Part shown: piece after piece, positions 43,850 through 51,727 of the stretch
Layout of the letters: every line of letters starts with the position of its first letter
How positions within the stretch are numbered: position 1 is the first letter of the stretch
From: Sphaerisporangium krabiense
GTDB lineage: Bacteria; Actinomycetota; Actinomycetes; Streptosporangiales; Streptosporangiaceae
DNA: 64,000 nt
NCBI RefSeq assembly: GCF_014200435.1
Contig: NZ_JACHBR010000002.1
Location: forward strand, 734,501 to 798,500
Direction: 5' to 3'
Position numbers and translations under genes: made by a program
The notes under the pieces: model-generated
Databases searched by the model: none
Told to the model about the DNA's origin: nothing
Seen by the model: only the letters and a program-made list of their open reading frames with translations

Positions 43850-45391
43850 TCACAGTTTGAAGTCGAGGTCGGGGATTATCTCGGCGACGTCCATCTGGGC
43901 TTTTTGCAGGCGGCCGGAGTAGTCCCAGTTGAGGGACTGCCAGCGGGTGAACTGGTCGAGTACCCATTGTCCGGACTGGCGGCTGCCGTTGCCGGACTTG
44001 CCGTTGCCGCCGAACGGGAGGTGGGCCTCGGCGCCGGAGGTGGAGTTGTTGACGCTCACCATTCCGGCGCCGATCCCCGAGCGGAACCGGAAGGCGGCCC
44101 GCGGGTCGGTGGTGTAGATGGAGGAGGACAGGCCGTAACCCGGCCGGTTGGCGAGCTCGACCGCCTCGTCCAGGCTGGCGAACGACGCGACGCCGACGAT
44201 CGGCCCGAAGGTCTCCTCGAGGAACAGCCGGTCCTGCGCGCGGACGCCGTCGACCACCACCGGGTGGTAGTAGAGCCCGCCCGCGCCGTCGAAGGCACCG
44301 CGCGGGTTGTCCGCGGTGATACGGCCGGTGGGGCCGGTGACGACCGTGTGGTGCGGCTGGATCCAGCCGAGGTACTCCTCGAACCGCTCGGCGAACCGCT
44401 GGTCGAGCATCGGACCGAAGAGGACCTCTCCGGCGGGGTCGCCGACGCTCGCGCCGGCCACGGCCCGCGCGTACCTACGGACGAACTCGTCGTGCACGGA
44501 CTCGTGCACCAGGACCGTGCCGAGGGAGGTGCACCGCTGCCCGGCCGTGCCGAAACCGGAGAACAGCGCCCCCTCGACGGCGAGGTCGAGATCCGCGTCC
44601 GGCATGATCACCATGGGGTTCTTGCCGCCCAGCTCCAGGCATGGCGACTGGAGGTGGCGCCCGCACAGCTCGCCGACCTGGCGTCCGACCGCGGTGGAGC
44701 CGGTGAAGCCGACCTTCTGGACGGTGCCCTCGCCGAGGGCGGCGTCCAGCCCGGCGAACGTCGTGGGGCCATCGGCGAAGACGATGTTCAGCACCCCGTC
44801 GGGCAGCCCGGCCGCGGCGAAGAGGCGGTAGAGCGCGTGGGCCGAGGCGGCGGCGTACTCCGCGGGCTTCCACACCACGGCGTTGCCGCACAGCAGGGCC
44901 GGGACCAGATACCAGCTCGGTACGGCGACGGGGAAGTTGCCCGCGGTGATGACGGCGGCGACGCCCACGGGCACGCGGAAGGTGAACAGGCTCTTGTCGG
45001 GCATCTCTGACGGCACGGTCTGGCCGTAGAGGCGCCGGCCTTCGCCGAGGAAGAAGTCGCAGGTGTCGACGATCTCTCTGACCTCGCCGAGCGCCTCGGC
45101 GTACGGCTTTCCGATCTCGGTGGTCACGAGCCGGGCCAGGGCCTCGGCGTTGGCCTCGACCAGCCGCCCGATCGAGGCGATCACCCGGCCGCGCACGGGC
45201 GCGGGGACCGCCGCCCACTCACGCTGCGCGGCCGACGCCACGCCGCAGGCCCAGGCGAACGTCGCCTCGCCCGCTAGCCGGACCCCGGCCACGACCTCGG
45301 ACGTCCTCGCCGGGTTGATCGACTCGTAGGTCGAACCGCTGGCGTCGTCGGCGGGCTTGCCGCCGATGACGGAGCTGATCTGGCGGGTCAC
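43850..45391 (-). CDS. NAD(P)-dependent aldehyde dehydrogenase
   Basis: 513-residue ALDH-superfamily enzyme oxidising an aldehyde to the acid. AAVITAGNFPVAVPSWYLVPAL and CGNAVVWKPAEY form the cofactor site, and VGFTGSTAVGRQVG the Rossmann turn. The catalytic Glu is in LELGGKNPMVIM and the catalytic Cys in GFGTAGQRCTSLGTV. EETFGPIVGV and NNSTSGAEAHLPFGGNGKSGNG complete the signature. The closest subgroup by eye is the piperideine-6-carboxylate/semialdehyde group (GNFPVAVPSW, GQRCTS), but the substrate is not certain. GTG 45391 has a near-perfect GAGGAGGT; the frame is open to 45607 without support. A 10-bp inverted repeat lies 77 bp upstream. Confidence 0.93.
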   Translation of the reverse strand: MTRQISSVIGGKPADDASGSTYESINPARTSEVVAGVRLAGEATFAWACGVASAAQREWAAVPAPVRGRVIASIGRLVEANAEALARLVTTEIGKPYAEALGEVREIVDTCDFFLGEGRRLYGQTVPSEMPDKSLFTFRVPVGVAAVITAGNFPVAVPSWYLVPALLCGNAVVWKPAEYAAASAHALYRLFAAAGLPDGVLNIVFADGPTTFAGLDAALGEGTVQKVGFTGSTAVGRQVGELCGRHLQSPCLELGGKNPMVIMPDADLDLAVEGALFSGFGTAGQRCTSLGTVLVHESVHDEFVRRYARAVAGASVGDPAGEVLFGPMLDQRFAERFEEYLGWIQPHHTVVTGPTGRITADNPRGAFDGAGGLYYHPVVVDGVRAQDRLFLEETFGPIVGVASFASLDEAVELANRPGYGLSSSIYTTDPRAAFRFRSGIGAGMVSVNNSTSGAEAHLPFGGNGKSGNGSRQSGQWVLDQFTRWQSLNWDYSGRLQKAQMDVAEIIPDLDFKL

Positions 45392-45467
45392 CGTTGACCT
45401 CCTCACATGGGCGCTTGCTGCCATTCTTCCGCCTGCGCGGGCTTTCCCCAACACGTGGTCCGGCGAT

Positions 45468-45492
45468 TGTGGACAACTTCCCGTTGTCCACA
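45468..45492. promoter_or_regulatory. Perfect inverted repeat of DnaA-box-like 9-mers (TGTGGACAA / TTGTCCACA)
   Basis: TGTGGACAAC-TTCCC-GTTGTCCACA: 10-bp arms, 5-nt spacer. TTGTCCACA is the preferred Streptomyces DnaA-box sequence, and both arms match it exactly. It lies in a 523-bp intergenic region, 77 bp upstream of the ALDH start. It may bind DnaA or may simply be the operator of an unknown regulator. Confidence 0.55.
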
Positions 45493-45844
45493 GAAACCGC
45501 TTGGACAACCGTCGCCGGCCGGCCCCGGCCGAGGTGGTCGCCGTCTGGGATCGCGGAAAACCGCGGCATGAGTGACCGGTTCGCCGGGTGCGGCGGACAA
45601 TATGCACCTAAATCGGCATTTCTGAGTCGGGGAGGATTCAGCGGCCGACGAGGTGTTCGTCCGTCGATTTTTGTCCTTCCATTGCCGTGCTCGAAGCGCT
45701 CGTGATCGCCGGGCGGGTACGCACGAGATCGATCGTCACCCGTCTTGCATAAGCCCGAATCATGGCGACGCCGGTTCGGCTCACCGCTGACGCCGGTGAA
45801 ACCAGATTCGGGCGAGATGGGCCCGTCAATCGTGCATTTTCCCG

Positions 45845-45871
45845 GGATCCGTCGTCGCGAGTGACGGATCC
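45845..45871. promoter_or_regulatory. Inverted repeat GGATCCGTC-N9-GACGGATCC upstream of the TNT gene
   Basis: Perfect 9-bp arms, ending 43 nt before the TTG start at 45915. It could be an operator or a leader hairpin. Confidence 0.4.
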
Positions 45872-45914
45872 GATGAAACATGCCCGACTTGCCGCACGAA
45901 GCAGGGAGGACCCA

Positions 45915-46691
45915 TTGCGAAACCTTCGCCGGCGCGCGTCGCTGGCCGCCGCCATCGGCATCACCGCCTTGTCCCTCGCCGGTATTCCGGCCCAGGCGGG
46001 CACCGGCCCGAGCCTCGCGCCGACGGCCCGCACCTCCGCCTGGACGGCGCTTCCCGCCGCACCGGTCGCGTTCGCCGCGGCCGAGACGCATAAGGGAGCA
46101 CGGTCCGCCGCGTCGGGCGAGCCCGTCTGCACCGCGCCGTACATCAACGAGGATCAGCGGCTCGGCCCGAAGAGCCTGCCGCAGAAAGGGGTCCTGGGCC
46201 GGATATTGCGGACCTATGTCCCTCTCGGGGGTCTTCCTCCGCAGAAGTTCCTCGACCGCTACTGGGATTGGTCCGTCAACTTCTACCGATTTCCGCCGGA
46301 CTTCGGGTTCGCGCACTCGGGTGGCTATCCGAACGGCAGGCCGCTGATCGCGTCGAAAACCCTGCGCGTCGGTGAACGGGTGGACCGGTTCGGCAGCGAG
46401 AACGGCGCCTTCCTCGCCCCCTACGGAACTCCCTACGAGGAGCGCGGCATTCCACCGACCAGCCTCGACACGTTCCCCGATTCTCCCGAATATCCGTGTA
46501 ACTACCATGTGTATCGGGTGATCAAGGAATTCGCCGTCGATTTCGGGCCCATCGCCTCCGCGTTCCAGCAGCCAGGAGGAGGCTCGCAGTACCACCTGGT
46601 GAGCAGGCTGATCGCCGAGGCGCCCCAGAACCGGGACGAGGTCGCGGTCGGCTGGCTCGTCCAGAACGGGTACCTGGTGCGGCTCAACTGA
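45915..46691 (+). CDS. Secreted TNT-domain protein (probable NAD+ glycohydrolase)
   Basis: 258 residues with a signal peptide (RNLRRRASLAAAIGITALSLAGIPAQAG). The C-terminal TNT domain (tuberculosis necrotizing toxin, about residues 115-256) shows YRFPPDFGF, VDRFGSENGAFLAPYGTPYEER, PPTSLD, NYHVYRVIKEF, GPIASAFQQPGGGSQY and WLVQNGYLVRL. The Arg in DRFG, His in YHVY and Gln in GGGSQY occupy positions known to matter for NADase activity in TNT. TTG 45915 was chosen because GGGAGGA lies directly upstream (45904-45910) and it places the signal peptide at the N-terminus; in-frame upstream codons are less well supported. No adjacent immunity (IFT-like) gene was recognised. It is a stand-alone secreted enzyme rather than a CpnT-like pore fusion. 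Confidence 0.85.
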   Translation: MRNLRRRASLAAAIGITALSLAGIPAQAGTGPSLAPTARTSAWTALPAAPVAFAAAETHKGARSAASGEPVCTAPYINEDQRLGPKSLPQKGVLGRILRTYVPLGGLPPQKFLDRYWDWSVNFYRFPPDFGFAHSGGYPNGRPLIASKTLRVGERVDRFGSENGAFLAPYGTPYEERGIPPTSLDTFPDSPEYPCNYHVYRVIKEFAVDFGPIASAFQQPGGGSQYHLVSRLIAEAPQNRDEVAVGWLVQNGYLVRLN

Positions 46692-46696
46692 ACGGC

Positions 46697-46722
46697 CGGG
46701 CGGGGGAGCGGCACCCCGCCCG
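46697..46722. terminator. Hairpin between convergent TNT and cupin genes
   Basis: CGGGCGGGG (46697-46705) pairs with CCCCGCCCG (46714-46722), 9 bp with an 8-nt loop, 5 nt after the TNT stop and 36 nt beyond the cupin stop on the other strand. Confidence 0.7.
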
Positions 46723-46758
46723 CGCCCTCTCACCGGCGCTACGGACGTCCCGGTAGCG

Positions 46759-47364
46759 TCAGAGGGCCGTGAAGTCCGCGAAGTCGAACCCCGGGGACAC
46801 CACGCAGCTCACCAGCACGCCTTCGGTCCCCGCCGGACGGGCCGCCTGCCACGTCCCCGCCGGCACCAGCGCCTGGGGCTCCTGGCCCGCCTCCACATCG
46901 GGGCCGAGCCGGACCGTCCGCGCCTCGCCCGGGCGCGCCCCGGAGCCGCCCAGCACCAGGTCGAGCGGCCCGCCCCTGTGCCAGAACCACACCTCGTCGG
47001 AGCGCACGACGTGCCACACCGACTCCTCGCCCGGCTGGAGCAGGAAGTAGATGCCCGTCGCGCTCTGGCGGAGCCCGCCGTGACCGGGGGGTTCGAAGGA
47101 CACGCCGGTCCGCCACGTCTCCCGGAACCACCCGCCCTCGGGGTGGGGGAGCAGGTCGAGCGCCTCGGCCACCGCGGGACGCTCCTGGACGGCGACGAAG
47201 GCGCCGGTCACGTCACGGCGCAGGAAGCGCCTGCGTCCCTGGTCGACGAGGATGACCGGGTCGGGGCCGGTGAAGGTCTCGCCCGCCACGCGAAGCGCCT
47301 CCGCTTCGCCGGACACCTGGACCGAGGGGCCGTCGGGGTACGCGCCCAGCGTCATGAGCAGCAC
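46759..47364 (-). CDS. DUF985-family cupin
   Basis: 201-residue single-domain cupin. LLPHPEGGWFRETWRTG, GIYFLLQPGEESVWHVVRSDEVWFWHRG, ALVPAGTWQAARP and VSCVVSPGFDFADFTAL are the typical family blocks (Cupin_5). The family is structurally known but has no assigned reaction. About 60 N-terminal residues before the cupin block (to EALDLL) are less typical. Start taken at 47364; a shorter start is possible. The neighbouring MFS gene ends only 10 nt before this start, so they form one transcript. Confidence 0.85.
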   Translation of the reverse strand: MLLMTLGAYPDGPSVQVSGEAEALRVAGETFTGPDPVILVDQGRRRFLRRDVTGAFVAVQERPAVAEALDLLPHPEGGWFRETWRTGVSFEPPGHGGLRQSATGIYFLLQPGEESVWHVVRSDEVWFWHRGGPLDLVLGGSGARPGEARTVRLGPDVEAGQEPQALVPAGTWQAARPAGTEGVLVSCVVSPGFDFADFTAL

Positions 47365-47374
47365 ACGGTAGATC

Positions 47375-48664
47375 CTATTCGACCGGCGCCGCCGCGGGTG
47401 TCCCGGCCACGCGTGCCGGAGTGGTGAGGCGCCGGACGTCCGGCACGGCCAGGACCGCCGCGCCGGCGACGAGCTGCCACACCGCGCCGAAGCACAGCAC
47501 GGTCGTGACGCCCGCGACGGCGGCCACGGGACCGGCGGCGGCGAGGCCGACCGGGCCGAGGGCGAAGGCGCCCACGCCGGTGAGCGAGGTGATCCGCGCC
47601 AGGACCTCCGGCGGCACGTGCTGCTGGTTCGTCGTGGCGTACAGGGCCCCGCACACCGCCGAGCCCGCGCCCGCCACCAGCGCGGCGACCGCCACCACGG
47701 GCGTCGACAGGCCCGCGGCCAGAGCGCCCGACGGCAGCGCCCAGCCGAAGGTCGCCACCGTCGCCACCACCAGAGGGCGACGTGGCACGCGCCCGCCCAC
47801 CATCGCCAGACCGCCCGCCATCGCGCCCGCCCCGTACAGGCTCATGATCAGGCCCCACCCCTGGGCGCCGCCGAGGCGTTCGTGCGCCACCACCGGGCCG
47901 AGGACGAGGAACGGCGCCCACACCAGCACGTTGAACAGCGTGAACTGCACGGTCGTGACCCACAGCCAGGTGCGCGCGCGGAAATGGTCCCAGCCCTGGC
48001 GCATCGCGCCCTTCTCCCCGCCGGAGGAGGGCACCGGGGCGTCCGAGACGCGCAGCTTCGCCAGGGCGACCGCGCCCGCCGCGTAGGTCGCCGCGTCCAG
48101 CGCGACCACCACGCTCGCCCCCGCCCCGGCCATCACCGCTCCGGCCAGGACGGGCCCTCCCACGTTCGCCAGGGACTGGGCCAAGCCGGACAGAGCGTTG
48201 GCGTCCCGCAGCTTGCCCTCGTACGGAGTGCCGGAATCGGCGAGCCTGGGGATGAGGCCGCCGCGCGCGGGCATGGCGAACGCCTCGCCCGTACCCCACA
48301 CGACGGCCGCCGCGACGAACGTCCAGATCGACGGGCGGCCGAGGAACAGCGCGGCGGCGAGGACGGCCTGGCTCGCGCCGCGCAGGACGTCCGCCGCGAT
48401 CATGACGCGGCGGGGGCCCACCCGGTCGGCGACGACGCCACCGAGCGGCAGGAGCGCCACCATGGGGACGATCCGCGCCGCCATGATCACGCCGAGCTCG
48501 GTCTGCGTGCCGCCGGTGTCCAGGACGGCGAAGGTGACCGCCAGCGCCGCCATCGACGAGCCGAGCAGCGAGGTCGCCTCGCCCGCGAAGAAGAGCCGCA
48601 GGTCTCTGTACGCCAGAGCGGCCAGGCGTCCGCGCGCCCATTTCCCCAGTGATTTCCGCGCCAT
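47375..48664 (-). CDS. MFS transporter (macrolide-efflux/EntS-like group)
   Basis: 429-residue membrane protein with 12 predicted TM segments. LFFAGEATSLLGSSMAALAV and LPLGGVVADRVGPRRVMIAADVLRG (loop 2-3, G-x3-D-R-x-G-R-R) match the DHA3/enterobactin-exporter-like MFS group. The second half has SLYGAGAMAGGLAMVGGRVPRRPLVV. The substrate is likely a small molecule or drug, but not identifiable. ATG 48664. It reads into the DUF985 cupin gene. It faces the integrase-like gene across 268 bp that hold the promoters; no operator was identified there. Confidence 0.9.
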   Translation of the reverse strand: MARKSLGKWARGRLAALAYRDLRLFFAGEATSLLGSSMAALAVTFAVLDTGGTQTELGVIMAARIVPMVALLPLGGVVADRVGPRRVMIAADVLRGASQAVLAAALFLGRPSIWTFVAAAVVWGTGEAFAMPARGGLIPRLADSGTPYEGKLRDANALSGLAQSLANVGGPVLAGAVMAGAGASVVVALDAATYAAGAVALAKLRVSDAPVPSSGGEKGAMRQGWDHFRARTWLWVTTVQFTLFNVLVWAPFLVLGPVVAHERLGGAQGWGLIMSLYGAGAMAGGLAMVGGRVPRRPLVVATVATFGWALPSGALAAGLSTPVVAVAALVAGAGSAVCGALYATTNQQHVPPEVLARITSLTGVGAFALGPVGLAAAGPVAAVAGVTTVLCFGAVWQLVAGAAVLAVPDVRRLTTPARVAGTPAAAPVE

Positions 48665-48932
48665 GACCGTCCACCTTGCGGTGCCCCGCGAGAGCTTTCA
48701 AGAAGTCGGCTGAGGAAAGTTGAGTCTCTTTACTGCAGGATTCGCACGGCGGCCGCACCTTGCCATCAGGCCGGTACAGAAGCCTAAGTAGACTCGGACG
48801 GCGGCCTCGAGGATTGGGTTTTTACTGCGGTAGAAGGGTGACGACGATGGCACATCCCCACCTAGGAGGAGAAGACGGCGCCGACCGTCCCCGTGCGGTG
48901 ACGCTCGCGAGCGGGACCGAGGGGGACGTGCG

Positions 48933-50174
48933 GTGACGCTCGCGCCCGTCGAGTACGCCGTGGCGGTCGAGCACTACCTTGGCACGCTGCGCCTGGCCGA
49001 GGCGTCCCGGCGCGTGTACCGCATCGCTCTCGCCACCTGGGCGTGGTCCCTCGTCGACCGGCCTCCTCCCGAGGGCAGGGCCCGCCGTGGCGCGGCGCCG
49101 CCCATCGTGCCCCTCGCCTTGCTCGACGCTCCCGACGCACCGCACCGCCTGAGCGTCGCCCTCGCCCACCGGGCCGCCGTCGCCGATCCGCGGACGATCG
49201 GCCGTGAACTGTCCATCCTGCGCGGGGCGATCGCCTGGTGGCGCACGCGCGGGTGGATCACCGCAGATCCGCTCCGCGGGCTCCGTCCCCCGCCTGGGCA
49301 GGCCGCCGAACCCGTGGCGCTCACCTCTGAGCAGATCGAGGCGATCTTCGCGCTGCCGGTTCCGCTGCGCGAGAAGGTCTGCTGGCGGCTGCTGTACGAG
49401 ACCGCCGCCCCGATCGAGCGGCTCCTCGCCCTGAACGTGGACGACCTGGACCTCGGCCGCATGCGGGTTCGCGCCCATCCCGAGAACAGCCGGTCCGGCA
49501 CGGCTCCGAATGGCCGATCGCGGACAGGTACGGCGACCGGCAACCGCCGCCCCGGCACGGCCTCCGGCAACGGCCGTCCGCGGACCGGCACGTCCGCTCC
49601 GAACGCCCCTCAGGCCGGTTGGGCCCCTTGGGCCGACCCGCGGGTGGGTACGGCGGCCCAGACGGGTCGGCAGGCTGGCACGGCGGGGGAGACAGGGCCG
49701 TGGACCGGTACGGCCCCTTGGACCGACCCGCGGGTAGGTACGGGGGCCGAGACGGGTCGGCAGGCCGGTACGGCGGGCGGAACGGGCCCGTGGACCGGTA
49801 CGGCTCCTCGGACGGACCCGCGGGTAGGTATGGCGGCCGAGGCGGGTCGGCAGGGCGGGACGGGCCCGTGGGTTGGAGCGGATGCCGGGACCGGCCCGCA
49901 GGCGGGCGTGGTGTCGGAGATGCGGTGGCGGGCGGGTACGGCGCGGCTCCTGGCGTTGCTCCTGGTCGGGCGGGCCGGTGGTCCGGTCTTCCTCACCGAG
50001 CGCCGGGCCCCGTCCGGCACCGCGCCCCGCGACCGCTGCCCGGTGACCGGCCGCGGCCGATTGTCGTACCGTCGCGCCGCGGAACTCTTCACGGTCGCGA
50101 CCCGTCATCTCGACCCCGACGGCCACGGCTGGACCCTCCGCCACCTCCGCGCGGCCGGCCCCGCCCGCCCGTGA
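48933..50174 (+). pseudogene. Degenerate tyrosine recombinase/integrase with repeat insert and truncated end
   Basis: 413-codon open frame. Residues 1-120 resemble a SAM-like core-binding domain (VEHYLGTLRLAEASRRVYRIAL, ELSILRGAIAWWRTRGWI). LTSEQIEAIFALP and LLYETAAPIERLLALNVDDLDLG match the start of the catalytic domain, but where Arg is expected (as in TGLRVSEL) there is Pro. A Gly/Thr/Pro-rich insert (about residues 185-330) with 90-bp repeats interrupts the domain. The fold then resumes with GGPVFLTERRAP, CPVTGRGRLSYRRAAELF and HGWTLRHLRAAGP, where the H-x-x-R box is cut short; the catalytic Tyr region is missing. It therefore cannot be an active recombinase; it is a decayed or repurposed gene. 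ATG versus GTG start is uncertain. Confidence 0.65.
49606..49875 (+). repeat. 90-bp in-frame tandem repeat, about 3 copies, in the integrase-like gene
   Basis: Units aligned on ACCCGCGGGT at 49636, 49726 and 49816 (exact 90-bp spacing). They encode about TDPRVGTxAETGRQAGTAGG plus TGPWTGTAP per unit. The copies differ at several bases, so the array is not very recent. Confidence 0.9.
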
Positions 50175-50493
50175 GCCACCGACCCAACCCCGGCGCCGAG
50201 CGCCCCGCATGTCCTGCCCCGAACGGGGCGCACCAGAAGTGACCGGTGGTCGGCCGCCGATCACCCCTTTTGGCGAAAGAAATCTACGATGTAAAGGGCC
50301 GTGGTCGGGTCGCCACCCGACATACCGGCGACAGCGGACCCCATGCGACGACAAGGTGTCTGGTCTTCGCGGGGTCAGGTCCCCCGCACTAAAGGGCTCG
50401 CGGGGTCAGCCCTTGAACGGAGCAGGTTCGCTGGGGGGCGGATTGCTCGAACGCACGGGGTTCGCAGGGGCAGGTCGCTCGAAGAGTGCCGGG
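50175..50493. other. Intergenic region with short imperfect repeats
   Basis: 319 bp between the integrase-like gene and the VWA stop. Short recurring phrases (GCGGGGTCAGG, CAGGTCGCTCG) appear several times between 50370 and 50510 and run into the end of the VWA gene. No gene or clean terminator was seen. Confidence 0.5.
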
Positions 50494-51672
50494 TCAGGTC
50501 GCTCGGACGGCGAGGGTGCGTTCGGCCCACTGGGCGATGTCGCGGCGTTCGATCGCGGCGGCCATGAGGTCGGGGAAGGCGTCCGGCGTGCAGGCGAAGG
50601 CCGGCACGCCCAGCGCGGCCAGGGCCTCGGCGTTGTCGCGGTCGTAGTGGGGCTGGCCCTCGTCCGAGAGCGCGAGCAGGACGATGACCTGGACCCCGGC
50701 CGCCGTCATGGCCGCGACCCTGCGCAGCATCTCCTCCCGCACGCCCCCCTCGTACAGGTCGCTGATCAGAATGAAGATCGAGTTCGTCGGCCGGGTGATC
50801 AGCCCCTGGCAGTAGGCGATGGCGCGGTTGATGTCGGTGCCGCCGCCGAGCTGGGTGCCGAACAGCAGCTCGACCGGGTCGTGCAACTGGTCGGTCAGGT
50901 CGACGACGCTGGTGTCGAAGACCACCAGGGACGTGCGCAGCGCGCGCATCGAGGCCAGCACGGCGCCGAAGACGCTCGAATAGACCACCGACGCCGCCAT
51001 CGAGCCGCTCTGGTCGATGCACAGCGTGACCTCGCGGATGACCGCGCGCTGCTTGCGCGCGTAGCCGACCAGCCGCGACGGGACGACGGTGTTCCTCTCG
51101 GGCAGGTAGTTCTTCAGGTTGGCCCTGATCGTGCGGTCCCAGTCGATGTCGGAGACCCGGCGCGGCCGGTGGGTGCGGGCCGACCGGTCGAGCGCGCCGG
51201 TGATGGCCGTCCGCGTGCGCTGCGCCAGCCGGCGCTCCAGGTCGGCGACGACCTTCGCCACCACCGCGCGGGCCGACCGGCGGGCGGTCTCGGGCATCAC
51301 GCGGTTGAGCGAGAGCAGCGTGCCGACGAGGTGGACGTCGGGTTCGACGGCCTCCAGCATCTCGGGTTCCAGCAGGAGGCGGGTGAGGTTGAGGCGTTCG
51401 ATGGCGTCCTTCTGCATGACCTGGACGACCGTCGAGGGGAAGTAGCTGCGGATGTCCCCGAGCCATCGCGCGACCCGGGGCGCGGAGGCGCCGAGGCCCG
51501 CGCCGCGCTGGGCGTCCGCGCGCCCGCCGCCGTCCTGTCCCGTGCCGCGCCCGCCGTTGTAGAGGGCGGCGAGCGCCGCGTCCATCTGGGCGTCGGCGCC
51601 GCCCAGCGCGCAGCCGGTGCCGTCGGCGTCGCCGCCGAGCACCAGCCGCCACCTGCGCAACCGGTCGTCCAT
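50494..51672 (-). CDS. VWA domain protein (CoxE-like), last gene of MoxR/VWA operon
   Basis: 392 residues. The von Willebrand A domain occupies the C-terminal half. The MIDAS motif is CIDQSGSMAAS (D-x-S-x-S), with the conserved Thr in GGGTDINRAI and Asp in ILISDLYEGG. The N-terminal half (ETARRSARAVVAKVVADLERRLAQ, DWDRTIRANLKNYLPERNTVVPSRLVGY) is the helical region found in VWA partners of MoxR ATPases. It would bind a protein ligand through a metal ion, probably together with the MoxR ATPase encoded two genes upstream. ATG 51672 is preferred over GTG 51675 because of spacing from GGAG. The preceding DUF5682 stop is 55 nt away. Confidence 0.9.
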   Translation of the reverse strand: MDDRLRRWRLVLGGDADGTGCALGGADAQMDAALAALYNGGRGTGQDGGGRADAQRGAGLGASAPRVARWLGDIRSYFPSTVVQVMQKDAIERLNLTRLLLEPEMLEAVEPDVHLVGTLLSLNRVMPETARRSARAVVAKVVADLERRLAQRTRTAITGALDRSARTHRPRRVSDIDWDRTIRANLKNYLPERNTVVPSRLVGYARKQRAVIREVTLCIDQSGSMAASVVYSSVFGAVLASMRALRTSLVVFDTSVVDLTDQLHDPVELLFGTQLGGGTDINRAIAYCQGLITRPTNSIFILISDLYEGGVREEMLRRVAAMTAAGVQVIVLLALSDEGQPHYDRDNAEALAALGVPAFACTPDAFPDLMAAAIERRDIAQWAERTLAVRAT

Positions 51673-51727
51673 CACGCGCTCCTTCCCATGTCGTGCCGGC
51701 TTGTGGTCCGCGCGCGGGGCTCGGGGG

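Noticed and set aside
43595-43922. Short open frames near the aldehyde dehydrogenase end
   Set aside because: They overlap on opposite strands, lack conserved features and have no Shine-Dalgarno.
45468-45492. Replication origin
   Set aside because: Only two DnaA-box-like 9-mers are present, with no dnaA/dnaN neighbours and no AT-rich unwinding region.
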